A stretch of DNA of 64,000 nucleotides from Pseudanabaena sp. BC1403 (GCF_002914585.1 NZ_PDDM01000016.1:57270-121269); one strand, 5' to 3'; counted from the first letter of the stretch, positions 25,401-33,722 are shown. A program made the numbers and translations. The notes: a model not told the origin generated them from the sequence alone.

Positions 25401-27173
25401 GAAAGTATCGACCCACTTGGTGACAGTGGATTCGACGATGGATTTGCCTCCATCCCAATATCTACTGGTCTGACTCCACCAGCACCACCAATTGTGCCAA
25501 TGCCTCCGAGTCTTCCTCCCCTCACTAAACAAGAACCTACTTCTCCATCTATCAGTAATTTACCGCCGCCACCACCATTTCTACCGCCGCTACCTCCAAA
25601 GCGCAACCCAACTCAGGGTACAACTCCAGTAATAACTCATCCTGCGGCAAATGCTGGTAATCAGCCATTGCCCCAAAATAGAATGGGCAGAAGAAGTGAA
25701 GAAGATGATTTTGACCGATTTCATTCTCAATCAGACCAACATAGAAATCGCAGCAAGCCTATCGACTCAATTGATGAGAGCTGGTCAAATTTATTAGATG
25801 CTGATACTGTACTTTCTGGAGGAAGAACTTCAACAGGGTCTTCCTATTCTGATATAAACAGTGCAACTCCTCCTAGTGCAGGAAAATCTGCGGGAAGATC
25901 TTCACAAGGCAGAGAAAGGAGAGAGCGCAATTCTCCCTCTAATGTTTCTAGGCGCAAAGAAACAGGATTGCCTGATTTTGACGATCTTGGTTTAGAAGTT
26001 CATGACGACAATACAGATTGGTCTGGGTTGCTAGATAGCGGTGATTTATCTGACAGTATCACTACGATCAGTCCTCAAAGTACGCAGCTACCTTCACGGG
26101 TGAGAACTAATCCAATAGCTGATTCTCGCTTTGACATGACTGGGGTGAGTGAGACTAAAGAAATTCCTCGCGATCGCCGTAAACCAATGGCAAGCTTCGG
26201 GGATTCTACACAAGCGCGGATGGGTACACATCCCGATCAAATCGATTTCAATCGATTTACCGAAGATAGCTATGATGCATATAGTGGATATGAACAGCCA
26301 TCTGCACCATCGTCAAACAATCCTAGTAAACCCAAATTAACTATACCGAGTATCAGCTTAGAGTCGCTATGGCAAAACTATCTCAAAATTCCTGCGATCG
26401 GATTAGGTGCGATCGGTGGGGCTTTTCTGCTTTATAGTCTACTCAATAGACCTATTTTTGATTTGGGTCTGCGGTGGGGACTGTTTAAAGATGCCAGTGG
26501 AAGAGACTTTACAAATGCAGATTTCAAAGGAGCGAAGCTGGATAATGTGGACTTCAGCAAAGCCATTCTCACAGGGGCGAAAATGCAAGATGCTAGTCTT
26601 GTTGGGGCAAACTTTCAAGGGGCAAACCTTGATGGAGTAAACTTTACTAAAGCAAATCTCAATCGGGCTAGATTAATTCAATCTAGTGTCATTTGGGCGG
26701 AGTTCAGCAATGCTCAATTGAATCTTGTCGATTTCGCGGGTGCAGATTTAGCCCGTTCTAATTTTGTCGGCGCTAAAATGGAAGGAGCTAATCTAAAAGA
26801 TTCTAAAATAGGCGCTCAAGGGACAGAGAAAGCAACAAAATTTAGTGCGACGACTTTGCTAGCTTGGCAAATTGTCAATGAGCCTCGTGAAGGGCGTAAC
26901 TTAGCTAATCAAGATCTGTCAGGTTTAAATTTGAGTTTTACAAGTCTAAAACGCGCCAATCTAACTAATGTTAAGCTCAACTATACTGACATGACTAATA
27001 CAGATCTGAGTGGAGCCAATCTCTCTGGTGGTCAGATAAATGGGGCTAACTGGAGTGGCGCAAAGCTAAATGGTATTAACCTTACTAATGTTCAGTTTGA
27101 TAAAAACAAGCTACCTAAGACAGATGAAGAAACAATCTGTCCGAATGGCAAGAAAGGCCCTTGTAAGTTCTAG
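22458..27173 (+). CDS. Giant acidic single-span protein with C-terminal pentapeptide repeats
   Basis: This 1571-residue protein has no known name to me. Residues 1 to about 1000 are strongly acidic, rich in Asp, Glu, Ser, Asn and Phe, and probably disordered. A motif of the form V/I-D-W-x-I-x-x-D-I/L-S occurs near residues 30-40 and again near 114-123. Three 17-residue repeats with DNFASYADSF lie in the middle (bases 24701-24840). A proline-rich part (about 1004-1054) and a mixed-charge part follow. One hydrophobic helix (about 1312-1332, IGLGAIGGAFLLYSLL) is followed by about 200 residues of pentapeptide repeats (A(D/N)LxG type) and a short cysteine-containing tail. The likely shape is a bitopic membrane scaffold with a long flexible arm. 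Confidence 0.85.
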   Translation: MSSNKNIPQKGQGAGDPDKKQSAQSEAADVDWMIMSDISTRIGGSPAVKSSSNQSPVKSSSQISSNQDVDHDLEDLEFLRSIGLDDAIESPSSSRNTVNTSGGKATDNNEVNNIDWLIVTDLSVRKENAEIKAQPNPSYQDIGQSQTTLQPLTDNILDGLDEDLGLNEFDFLEDSDFSDLDSLNLGISDSLSIDELQNEIDNTEGKIQGLAELLDENDDSSFDLIADVENDDWDSISGIFENDFNQLTRDPDLEIAVKSPEISDQVSAWGGATEDASENIDLGSDLFSDSNDAENLLVDNLELSDEIQSDQIVEDFEIRNDFQSEFQDDLQNVQDQDLSFDGFAVGSLESEFDSNLNDDFGAAQSLESFESSVTEDDFWSTTSSNLEPESVLDESVENAFTNDWGEIAENAIEDAVWDSTPNIAADLISSTSIDNAFGSSDEWESQPTIDQFEVEENIGFDLPNLASSEMESYVNFELDNVDSNLGSIETEFEAGFSSQIDPAFEQPFEQPSEQPSDQIDSELEPQIGLDEDWSMEIEANAISGDFIGVDSDRDLALEDEMIVTAPSEEVDWSASLEAEIGNGNNVVWDEPLVETEDYLPPVEESSEIFNDDLLGLVDSSITEPPFNEGFDFGDNLDANGWAIANNGNQIVESISESEAFDYNDISGTLDVHEQLAEQQQFTDFSEFIDPSHDDIDASLEAGEFGFSENYLPASSDWENLSESIAEQTTDSDYADSFAAEQSSNLGITDNFANYNDSFANDSDVADNFASYADSFATEEGLVDNFASYADSFDNDVVPQVNANLGSPNWDASDAKSSLIASNDIDNIGSILDENFDLASFDEDSLLDIPPSDFNLGSIPTTLSPNRSNAFSEDSLSGFAHQQPSIAPIDNFANNLVSQSDPFEEALANDLLNDNYEEVNFEEEALAHDLLNGLVPEDDDFVSAKESPTMSTPMPSPNSNFAASTKFELGSNDRDFLDDFDLESIDPLGDSGFDDGFASIPISTGLTPPAPPIVPMPPSLPPLTKQEPTSPSISNLPPPPPFLPPLPPKRNPTQGTTPVITHPAANAGNQPLPQNRMGRRSEEDDFDRFHSQSDQHRNRSKPIDSIDESWSNLLDADTVLSGGRTSTGSSYSDINSATPPSAGKSAGRSSQGRERRERNSPSNVSRRKETGLPDFDDLGLEVHDDNTDWSGLLDSGDLSDSITTISPQSTQLPSRVRTNPIADSRFDMTGVSETKEIPRDRRKPMASFGDSTQARMGTHPDQIDFNRFTEDSYDAYSGYEQPSAPSSNNPSKPKLTIPSISLESLWQNYLKIPAIGLGAIGGAFLLYSLLNRPIFDLGLRWGLFKDASGRDFTNADFKGAKLDNVDFSKAILTGAKMQDASLVGANFQGANLDGVNFTKANLNRARLIQSSVIWAEFSNAQLNLVDFAGADLARSNFVGAKMEGANLKDSKIGAQGTEKATKFSATTLLAWQIVNEPREGRNLANQDLSGLNLSFTSLKRANLTNVKLNYTDMTNTDLSGANLSGGQINGANWSGAKLNGINLTNVQFDKNKLPKTDEETICPNGKKGPCKF
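24701..24840 (+). repeat. Three in-frame 51-bp coding repeats
   Basis: TGATAACTTTGCTA-type units start at about 24701, 24752 and 24803, encoding DNFA(N/S)Y(N/A)DSF. They lie inside the 1571-residue gene. Confidence 0.75.
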
Positions 27174-27178
27174 ATAAG

Positions 27179-27209
27179 AAGTATAGAGAGCAAAGTTCTC
27201 TCTATACTT
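27179..27209 (+). terminator. 12-bp stem terminator
   Basis: AAGTATAGAGAG pairs with CTCTCTATACTT, six bases after the stop of the 1571-residue gene. Confidence 0.6.
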
Positions 27210-27228
27210 CACAAGATTTGCTTAGGAA

Positions 27229-27289
27229 ATCAAAGCCCAAACAAATAAAGGTGGCGCTTTGCGCCACCTTTATTTGTTTGGGCTTTGAT
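27229..27289. repeat. 29-bp arm palindrome of the GCGC-tip family
   Basis: ATCAAAGCCCAAACAAATAA... and its complement meet at GGTGGCGC TTT GCGCCACC. The outer GCTTAGGA and TGTCCTAGC extend the inverted symmetry. Confidence 0.9.
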
Positions 27290-27354
27290 TTGTCCTAGCT
27301 ATCCATTGCTTTGCTATATTTAACGAAACCTATCGTCAGAAATTAGCACACCAT

Positions 27355-27780
27355 ATGTCTTACGCAGTAATTTACGACGGTAATTGTAACCTCTGTGCTA
27401 ACTTTGTCAGCATCTTAGAGAAGTTCGATCGCGGTCGTCAGTTTTTCTATATTCCGATGCAAGATGATCAGACATTGCAGCAATTTAATGTCACGCCTGA
27501 TGATTATGAAATGGGGATGATTTTAATCGATCACACAGATCCTACGCAAAGATGGCAGGGTAGCGATGCCGCCGAAGAAATTACGCGATTATTGCCAATG
27601 GGTAAAGCCTTAATTGCTGCTTATAGGGCGATCGCACCAGTTAAAGCTCTTGGAGATTCAACCTATATCCAGATACGAGACAATCGCTATAAGTGGTTTG
27701 GGAAACGCGATCGCATATATCACACCGCTTATCCTGTTGGCTGTGCTGCGGATAAACCAAATACTTCCTGCTCCCTCTAG
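27355..27780 (+). CDS. DCC-family thiol-disulfide oxidoreductase (DUF393)
   Basis: The N-terminal YDGNCNLCANF is the DxxCxxC motif that names the DCC family, a thioredoxin-like group. The protein has 141 residues, as usual. It also has the WQGSDAAEEITRLLP segment and a C-terminal cysteine pair (CAADKPNTSC). No partner gene is near; it is framed by two long palindromes. The redox activity is inferred from the motif. Confidence 0.85.
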   Translation: MSYAVIYDGNCNLCANFVSILEKFDRGRQFFYIPMQDDQTLQQFNVTPDDYEMGMILIDHTDPTQRWQGSDAAEEITRLLPMGKALIAAYRAIAPVKALGDSTYIQIRDNRYKWFGKRDRIYHTAYPVGCAADKPNTSCSL

Positions 27781-27839
27781 CTAAAAAAACAAGATAGAGT
27801 TGCGGCGCGTTGCGCCGCAACTCTATCTTGTTTTTTTAG
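27781..27839. repeat. 28-bp perfect arm palindrome of the GCGC-tip family
   Basis: Arms 27781-27808 and 27812-27839 pair without mismatch; the tip is TTGCGGCGC GTT GCGCCGCAA. Runs of seven A and seven T at the base let it end transcription in both directions. Confidence 0.9.
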
Positions 27840-27888
27840 AGCGGCTATAGCTATATAATCATTTCTGGAAAGTTACAGGGCAAAATCT

Positions 27889-28758
27889 GTGTATAAAGTC
27901 TCCTCCGATCAAAAGCAATACAATACCTATACCTTGTCTGATGAAAGTGCAGGTTCTCAGATAGAAGTTGTCCCAGAACGTGGTGGCATCGTCACTAGCT
28001 GGCGTATTAATGGTCAAGAGGTTTTCTATCTTGATGCTGAGCGCTTTACCCATCCAGATCTTAGTGTTAGAGGCGGCAATCCAATTCTGTTTCCGCTCTG
28101 TGGTAATTTGCCCAATGATACTTACAATGTTGATGGAACGGATTACAAAATTAAACAGCATGGCTTTGCCCGTGAGTTACCTTGGACAGCTACAGCACAG
28201 AGTGCTAGTGACGGCGCAAGTGTTACGGTTGAGTTGAGTAGTAACGAACAAACCAAACTTGTTTATCCCTTTGACTTCCATTTAGCTTTTACCTATACAT
28301 TACGTGGTAATACTTTAGAGGTTCGTCAGGAATATAAAAATCTTTCCTCTACGCCAATGCCTTTCTCTTCTGGGTTTCACCCCTATTTCCTTTGCGGCGA
28401 CAAAAGTAAGATCGAGGTAGATATTCCTTCTGTGGGCTATCAAGACAATCGTACCAAGGAGAATTTCGTTTTCGACGGGAAGTTTAACTTTGAGCAAGAT
28501 GAGATTGACTCAGTGTTTGGCAAGCTTTCTAGTCGTTCAACCTCAGTAATTGATAACGATCGCAAGCTCAAGATTGCGATCGATTACGATGACTTTTATA
28601 CTTATCTTGTATTTTGGACTGTTAAGGGTAAAGACTTCTATTGTCTAGAGCCTTGGAGCGCGACTCGTAATTCTCTAAACACCAAAGAGTATTTGACTGT
28701 GCTGGAGCCTAATACTAGTTGTTCTGCTGTCATGCAGATTACTGCAAACTTCTTTTAA
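27889..28758 (+). CDS. Aldose 1-epimerase family protein
   Basis: A galactose mutarotase-fold enzyme that interconverts sugar anomers, possibly of a sugar phosphate. The pattern GGNPILFPLCGNLPN, KQHGFARELPW and FSSGFHPYF (with the catalytic histidines) and LEPWSATRNSLN near the end fit the family. It has 289 residues. The start is GTG 27889 with CAGGG ahead. The neighbours give no pathway hint. Confidence 0.85.
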   Translation: MYKVSSDQKQYNTYTLSDESAGSQIEVVPERGGIVTSWRINGQEVFYLDAERFTHPDLSVRGGNPILFPLCGNLPNDTYNVDGTDYKIKQHGFARELPWTATAQSASDGASVTVELSSNEQTKLVYPFDFHLAFTYTLRGNTLEVRQEYKNLSSTPMPFSSGFHPYFLCGDKSKIEVDIPSVGYQDNRTKENFVFDGKFNFEQDEIDSVFGKLSSRSTSVIDNDRKLKIAIDYDDFYTYLVFWTVKGKDFYCLEPWSATRNSLNTKEYLTVLEPNTSCSAVMQITANFF

Positions 28759-28796
28759 ATTAAGGGCTTTAACCTACTGTAACAATATAAGTTTTG

Positions 28797-28849
28797 AACC
28801 CCAAAAGATTAATGGCGGCGCGAAGCGCCGCCATTAATCTTTTGGGGTT
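28797..28849. repeat. 25-bp perfect arm palindrome of the GCGC-tip family
   Basis: AACCCCAAAAGATTAATGGC... arms meet at GGCGGCGC GAA GCGCCGCC. It lies between convergent genes and touches the stop codon of the CSP41b-like gene. Confidence 0.9.
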
Positions 28850-29793
28850 TAGTTTTTAGTTATTTGCTCATCTGTGGAGAAATCAATATCTGCTTGCTGA
28901 CGATTGGAGGGAAGATAATCTTGTTCAAAAGAAGTTTTCAATCCAGACAATAGATCGTATTTGGGATTCCAGTTTAAATCTTGCTGGGCTTTGGTGACTG
29001 ACGCAAAGAAATGTTGTAGGCGAAATGGGAATGCTTTCTTTTTGCCAAAGTCAAAGTCTTTGGGATTGTAATAGACAAAGTTGAGTTGACTAGGATCTTT
29101 GCCAGCAGCGATCGCACATTGCTTGGCAAGTCCGATAAAGGTGACATAGCGCGTATCGGAAACATTATAAATTTCGCTGATCGCCTTTTGATTGCCCAAG
29201 ACGGATGCCATTGCGGAAGCGAGATCCTCAACATGACCAAGTTGGGTAATAAACTTGCCATTGCTAGGAATGGGAATTGGGCGATCGCGGACAATGCGAT
29301 CGAAGAACCATGCTTCCACATCGTTATAGTTTTGTGGGCCATAAATATAAGTAGGACGAATGGAAGTATAGGGTAAACCTGATTCAGCACTGACTTGTTG
29401 CAAATAGGCTTCAGTGTCCAGCTTGCCTTTGTGTCGGCTCTTTGGATCAGTGGCATCAGACTCGTAGCATGGCAAAATATCGCTATTGAGATACACACCT
29501 GCGGAACTCATATATACAAAATGCTGGAGGCGATCGCGGAAAATTTCGACTAGCGGCTGAGTATCGCTAAGTTCGCGACCATTGTTATCAAAAACTGCCT
29601 CAAAAGATTCACCACTGAGTTTGTCCTTCAATTGTTGCGGATCAGTGCGATCGCCAATAATCGTGCGAAGTCCTGCTACGGGGGATGGCTTCTTGCCCCG
29701 ATTAAATAAAGTTACTTCATGTCCCTGTGATACCAACAATTTGACCAGCGACACACCGATAAACCTTGTACCGCCCATTACTAAAATTTTCAT
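28849..29793 (-). CDS. CSP41b-like NAD-fold protein (extended SDR)
   Basis: This is close to the chloroplast stem-loop binding protein CSP41b, an atypical short-chain dehydrogenase that binds RNA in plastids. The N terminus has the dinucleotide motif GGTRFIG. Diagnostic stretches are SSAGVYLNSD, a DPKSRHKGKLDTEAYL segment, SIRPTYIYGPQNYNDVE, a GHVEDLA helix and NPKDFDFGKKKAFPFRLQHFFAS. The usual SDR YxxxK pair is not intact at the site after SSAGVY, as in CSP41 proteins. It has 314 residues. It is a single gene; in cyanobacteria a role in RNA or ribosome metabolism is likely, but inferred. Confidence 0.85.
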   Translation of the reverse strand: MKILVMGGTRFIGVSLVKLLVSQGHEVTLFNRGKKPSPVAGLRTIIGDRTDPQQLKDKLSGESFEAVFDNNGRELSDTQPLVEIFRDRLQHFVYMSSAGVYLNSDILPCYESDATDPKSRHKGKLDTEAYLQQVSAESGLPYTSIRPTYIYGPQNYNDVEAWFFDRIVRDRPIPIPSNGKFITQLGHVEDLASAMASVLGNQKAISEIYNVSDTRYVTFIGLAKQCAIAAGKDPSQLNFVYYNPKDFDFGKKKAFPFRLQHFFASVTKAQQDLNWNPKYDLLSGLKTSFEQDYLPSNRQQADIDFSTDEQITKN

Positions 29794-29840
29794 TTTTTAA
29801 TTGATTTTAATTACATTTACTTAAGTAACTAGGCAAATGT

Positions 29841-29881
29841 CAAAATCTGTACCATCCGCTACGCAGACGGTACAGATTTTG
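29841..29881. repeat. Palindrome upstream of the CSP41b-like gene
   Basis: CAAAATCTGTACC and GGTACAGATTTTG arms surround ATCCGCTACGCAGAC, itself partly paired. It is related in design to the long-palindrome family. Confidence 0.65.
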
Positions 29882-30009
29882 GTTTTGTTTTTTTAATTGC
29901 GTCTAGCTACTTAAACTCAGAATATAGCGTTTTGCACTGAAGATTCCGCGATGACGCTAGTATTAAATGGTGCTTTTTGTATTGCTCATCTAAGCAAGTA
30001 ATCGGAATT

Positions 30010-31869
30010 ATGCGGCGACTGATCGGAATTTTTGTAATTGGGCTGTTGAGCTTTGTCATTGCGATCGCAGCAGGTGCTCAGAACTTTGTCCCACCTACTC
30101 AACTACATCTTACTTATCCACCGTTGCGTCATATCACCACCAGCGATCGCCTATTTTTTATTGGGACTGCGCCTAAAGATGGCAATGTCAGTATTAATGG
30201 CAAAGCTATATCGCGTAGTAAGGCGGGACATTTTGCGCCAAGTTTGCCGCTTCAGTTGGGTGAAAATAATTTTGCGATCAAGTACGTTAATGAGACTGGC
30301 GATCGCAATAGTGAGCGTCTGATTAATGTCAAAGTTTTAAGGGAATCTCGCATTGCATTGCCCCCACAAAATATTGGATTTGTTGAAGAATCACTATTGC
30401 CAACTGTGGATACTGCGCGACAACCCAATGAAAGAATCTGCTTCGATGCGATCGCTACGCCCAATTCAACGGTTTTAGTGAGAATCGGCGATCTTGAAAT
30501 TCCCCTCTTACCTCGTCGTCGTAATGTTCAATTACCGCCAAATTCCTCAGTACTGACGGGCAATAATGAAGCTACAGCAGAATCTCCTTCGGGATATTTT
30601 CGTGGATGCACCACCTTTGAGAAGCCAAGCAAATTGGGGCAGCCTGAATATGAAATGCACGTAAAGGATAAATTTGGCGATCGCATTGTCAAGCAAAAAG
30701 CCAAAGGCAGCCTAGAGATTCTCTCTTCGTCAAACATCCAAGTTGCCGAAATAACCGCGATCGCCGCTGATGCGAGAACTGGTGCAAGTAGTGATTTTTC
30801 AAGACTCACACCTTTACCTAAAGGAACCAAAGCTATAGTGACAGGCAAACAAGGTGATTGGCTAAGGCTTGACTATGGCGGTTGGGTCAGAAAGAATATG
30901 ACTAAGCTTGACCAAGCAGAACCACTACCACCCTCAATTGTCCGCAGTATTAATACTAAGCGAGTTGTCAATAAAGCTAATCAAACTGACAATCAAAATA
31001 ATGTGTGGACAGAGGTGACAATTCCGCTAGAAGTGCCAGTACCTCTAGCGATTACCCAAGGCGATCGCGTATTTTCATTCACTCTCTATAATGTGATCGC
31101 TCAAACTGATACGATTTCAATCGATCCAGACTCGATTATTAATAAGCTGGAATGGTTACAAACTGAGCCTAATAAGGTTACATATACGATTAGTCTCAAA
31201 CCAAAGCAGCAATGGGGATATAAAGTTCGATACCAAGATTCAAATCTGATTTTGTCCCTTAAACATCCACCAATTCTTGCGATCGATACATCAAGTAATT
31301 CGCAACCACTTCAAGGGGTGAAAATTCTCATCGATGCAGGACATGGAAGCGCTGAAGACTTAGGAGCGCGAGGTCCAACTGGCTACCCCGAAAAGGATGC
31401 CACACTGATCACCTCAAAGCTATTCCAAACTGAGCTACAAAATCGCGGTGCTAAGGTAATTATGACCCGCATCAATGATGCTGATGTTCTTTTGGAGCCA
31501 AGGGTCGATAAAATTAATCAAGAAGAGCCAACTCTAGCAATTAGCGTTCATTACAATGCTTTGCCTGATAATGGGGACGCGATTAATACGTCAGGGATGG
31601 GAAGCTTTTGGTACAATCCACAGGCGCAGGACTTTGCCAAGTTTATTAACGCTTATGTCGTGAAAAAGCTGAATCGTGCTGATTATGGAGTTTATTGGAA
31701 TAATCTTGCCCTCGCCCGTCCCACAGTTGCTCCATCCGTACTTTTGGAATTAGGCTTTATGATTAATCCTGTTGAATTTGAATGGATTATCGATCCGCAA
31801 CAACAAAAGTTACTGGCTAAGACCCTTGCCGATGGCGTTACCGAATGGATTTTGAATGCTGTTAAGTGA
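30010..31869 (+). CDS. N-acetylmuramoyl-L-alanine amidase (Amidase_3), exported
   Basis: A zinc amidase that cuts the peptide from the glycan of peptidoglycan, used in cell division and septal remodelling. It has a signal peptide (GIFVIGLLSFVIAIAAGAQ), about 400 residues of non-catalytic beta-rich sequence including an SH3-like segment (GTKAIVTGKQGDWLRLDYGGWVRK in part), and the C-terminal Amidase_3 domain. Its zinc ligands lie in DAGHGS, the glutamate of YPEKD and the histidine of SVHYN; the catalytic glutamate is in LLELGFM. I start at ATG 30010 rather than the TTG at 29977, because the signal peptide begins there. The next gene overlaps its end by 14 bases. Confidence 0.88.
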   Translation: MRRLIGIFVIGLLSFVIAIAAGAQNFVPPTQLHLTYPPLRHITTSDRLFFIGTAPKDGNVSINGKAISRSKAGHFAPSLPLQLGENNFAIKYVNETGDRNSERLINVKVLRESRIALPPQNIGFVEESLLPTVDTARQPNERICFDAIATPNSTVLVRIGDLEIPLLPRRRNVQLPPNSSVLTGNNEATAESPSGYFRGCTTFEKPSKLGQPEYEMHVKDKFGDRIVKQKAKGSLEILSSSNIQVAEITAIAADARTGASSDFSRLTPLPKGTKAIVTGKQGDWLRLDYGGWVRKNMTKLDQAEPLPPSIVRSINTKRVVNKANQTDNQNNVWTEVTIPLEVPVPLAITQGDRVFSFTLYNVIAQTDTISIDPDSIINKLEWLQTEPNKVTYTISLKPKQQWGYKVRYQDSNLILSLKHPPILAIDTSSNSQPLQGVKILIDAGHGSAEDLGARGPTGYPEKDATLITSKLFQTELQNRGAKVIMTRINDADVLLEPRVDKINQEEPTLAISVHYNALPDNGDAINTSGMGSFWYNPQAQDFAKFINAYVVKKLNRADYGVYWNNLALARPTVAPSVLLELGFMINPVEFEWIIDPQQQKLLAKTLADGVTEWILNAVK

Positions 31870-32812
31870 TCCCGACCAATTTTGGTCTAGCTTCCATTTT
31901 GGTGAACTGATCAATGCTTATATCCCACTGATGGTATGGACGGGAGTTGGCCTAGTAGCGTCTAGGTTTGCGCCGCTCAACACCTCCAAATTTATGGGTA
32001 TCACGCTGTATTGGGTGGGCGTGCCATTACAACTATTTGTCCTTGCTAGACATACTCAATTTTCGGATACACCCTATATTCCCTATGTGGCGATCGCAGC
32101 GTTGATTCTCAGTTGGCTGTTGGCTTTAGTCGGTTGGCAGTTTGCGAAACAAGAAGATAGCGATCGCTCTAGCTTGGGGAGCTTTATTTTAGCGACCATG
32201 CTCGGTAACACAGGATTTGTGGGCTTGACGCTGACAAGTTCTTTGACAAGTTCCACTTACACAGATTGGGCAGTTTTATACAGTATTGCTAGTAACGTCG
32301 CGGGTAATTATGGCATTGCTGTTTTTATTGCCAGCTACTTTGGCAAGAGTGATGTGAAGCCACCTTGGTGGAAGCTATTGCTTGATGTTGCCACTGTGCC
32401 GAGTCTATGGGCTTTTGCGATCGGTTGGTATACACGCCCGATCGGGCTACCTGATGTGATCGAGTCGGGACTAGATGTGAGTATATGGGTAACGATCGCC
32501 TTTGCGTTGTCTCTGGTGGGACTACGATTAGGCAAAATCGAAAAGTGGGACAGCCTCAAACCTGCGGCGATCGCAGCTTTTTTGCGCGTGGGAATCGTAC
32601 CTTTAGCGATCGGGCTGGGGGCGACTATGTTTGGACTCCGAGATGATCCACGTCTGATTCTGACGCTGATGTCGGGGACTCCAACAGGTTTATCGGTGCT
32701 AATTCTTGCTGAAGTCTATAACCTCGATCGCGATTTACTAATCAGCACGATCGCCTTCTCATTTATCGGACTAATTTTTATGCTACCGATCTGGATCGTC
32801 TTTTTTGGCTAA
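31856..32812 (+). CDS. AEC-family (auxin efflux carrier type) membrane transporter
   Basis: The 318-residue protein has about ten hydrophobic segments in the AEC pattern, with a central break around residues 165-175 and the motif GNTGFVGLTL in the first half. The second half ends LMSGTPTGLSVLILAE. AEC carriers export or import small organic anions; the substrate is unknown. The start overlaps the amidase end by 14 bases, so the genes are probably cotranscribed. A strong hairpin follows. Confidence 0.82.
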   Translation: MLLSDPDQFWSSFHFGELINAYIPLMVWTGVGLVASRFAPLNTSKFMGITLYWVGVPLQLFVLARHTQFSDTPYIPYVAIAALILSWLLALVGWQFAKQEDSDRSSLGSFILATMLGNTGFVGLTLTSSLTSSTYTDWAVLYSIASNVAGNYGIAVFIASYFGKSDVKPPWWKLLLDVATVPSLWAFAIGWYTRPIGLPDVIESGLDVSIWVTIAFALSLVGLRLGKIEKWDSLKPAAIAAFLRVGIVPLAIGLGATMFGLRDDPRLILTLMSGTPTGLSVLILAEVYNLDRDLLISTIAFSFIGLIFMLPIWIVFFG

Positions 32813-32826
32813 AGAATATTACTTTT

Positions 32827-32871
32827 TGTCTCTGAGAGAGGGTTTGCAAAGCAAGCCCTCTCTCAGAGACA
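32827..32871 (+). terminator. Long hairpin terminator after the AEC gene
   Basis: TGTCTCTGAGAGAGGG and CCCTCTCTCAGAGACA arms surround a TTTGCAAAGCAAG tip, then TTTTAG. Confidence 0.7.
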
Positions 32872-32925
32872 TTTTAGATTTATCCCGAACTGACGTTAAT
32901 TATGTACATCTACTTAAGAAAAAGC

Positions 32926-32978
32926 CAAAAGCCAAAATAGAGTTGCGGCACTTCGTGCCACAACTCTATTTTGGCTTT
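32926..32978. repeat. Palindrome of the GCGC-tip family
   Basis: CAAAAGCCAAAATAGAGTTG arms, with a single mismatch, meet at GGCAC TTC GTGCC. It lies ahead of the 3' end of the minus-strand small membrane protein gene. Confidence 0.85.
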
Positions 32979-33000
32979 TGATTGGCTATTGCTATATGTT

Positions 33001-33222
33001 TTAAAGCCACCAACCAGTCCAATCCTTAAAGTTTTTCCAAAAATCATCGCCAAATTTCCAAGCTAGCAAACCACAAATGATGCCACCGATCAAAAAACAT
33101 AGCAAAAATGCACCACTCAAAATACTTAAGCTCCCAAAGCCACCTGCAAGCCCACCAATGAGAAATCCGCAGCCAAATCTAACAATAAATGTCTGCATGT
33201 CAAAGCGTTTTGGTGAAGTCAT
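33001..33222 (-). CDS. Small glycine-rich two-span membrane protein
   Basis: The 73-residue protein has two hydrophobic helices (about 12-30 and 35-55) rich in glycine, and ends with the aromatic tail FKDWTGWWL. It looks like a conserved small cyanobacterial membrane protein, but I cannot name it. It is a single gene. The hydrophobic periodicity and the good start context support it being real. Confidence 0.6.
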   Translation of the reverse strand: MTSPKRFDMQTFIVRFGCGFLIGGLAGGFGSLSILSGAFLLCFLIGGIICGLLAWKFGDDFWKNFKDWTGWWL

Positions 33223-33353
33223 AAAGCCTATCTCTATAAATTCGTGAAGAGTATACTGGACAAGAAATGATAGCTATAAATCTAACCGTAATAGTTTACC
33301 AAGCACTGAAGAACTAATGCCTTGCTCTTGGGGCAATTTGTAATCAGAATAAA

Positions 33354-33414
33354 AACCGCAATATTTTTGTTGAAAGTGATACAAATCATCACTTTCAACA
33401 AAAATATTACGGTT
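33354..33414. repeat. 27-bp arm hairpin without the GCGC tip
   Basis: AACCGCAATATTTTTGTTG... (33354-33380) pairs with 33388-33414 with one mismatch, around ACAAATC. It is a different type from the GCGC-tip palindromes. Confidence 0.75.
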
Positions 33415-33460
33415 AAAGCGCTTTACGCTGCAACTCTAAGAAACCATTTAAGAATTCACT

Positions 33461-33722
33461 AGATCCCCCCCAGCCCCCCTTAAAAAGGCTACGGTGTACA
33501 CACAAGTCATAAAACCTATTCAAGTCAACAATTAATCGCCCCCTAACCCCCAATTCTGGGGGAACAAGAAAATAAAATTCTTTCAAAGTCCCCCAGAATT
33601 GGGGGATTTAGGGGGCTGAGATAAATCGAAACGTAGACAGTTAGACTTGTGTGTACACGGTAGCTTAAAAAGGGGGGAGAATTAAATTCTTCCCCCTTTT
33701 TAAGGGGGATTGAGGGGGATCT
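33461..33722. repeat. Palindromic GATCCCCC-type repeat, interrupted by a MITE
   Basis: The outer parts, AGATCCCCCC...TTAAAAAG on the left and TTAAAAAGGGGGG...GGGGGATCT on the right, form one interspersed repeat of a type common in cyanobacteria. It is split by the element at 33488-33664. A shorter inner stem (GAGAATTAAATTCTTC) lies on its right side. Confidence 0.75.
33488..33664. mobile_element. 177-bp MITE with 21-bp inverted ends and 8-bp target duplication
   Basis: The ends GCTACGGTGTACACACAAGTC and the complement GACTTGTGTGTACACGGTAGC in pieces differ at one base over 21. TTAAAAAG flanks it at 33480-33487 and 33665-33672. Inside is another inverted repeat (CCCCCAATTCTGGGGG and CCCCCAGAATTGGGGG). 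It encodes nothing and was presumably moved by a transposase elsewhere. Confidence 0.85.

Noticed and set aside
25235..25606. Glycine- and serine-rich minus-strand frame
   Set aside because: It is the shadow of the proline- and aspartate-rich part of the 1571-residue protein.
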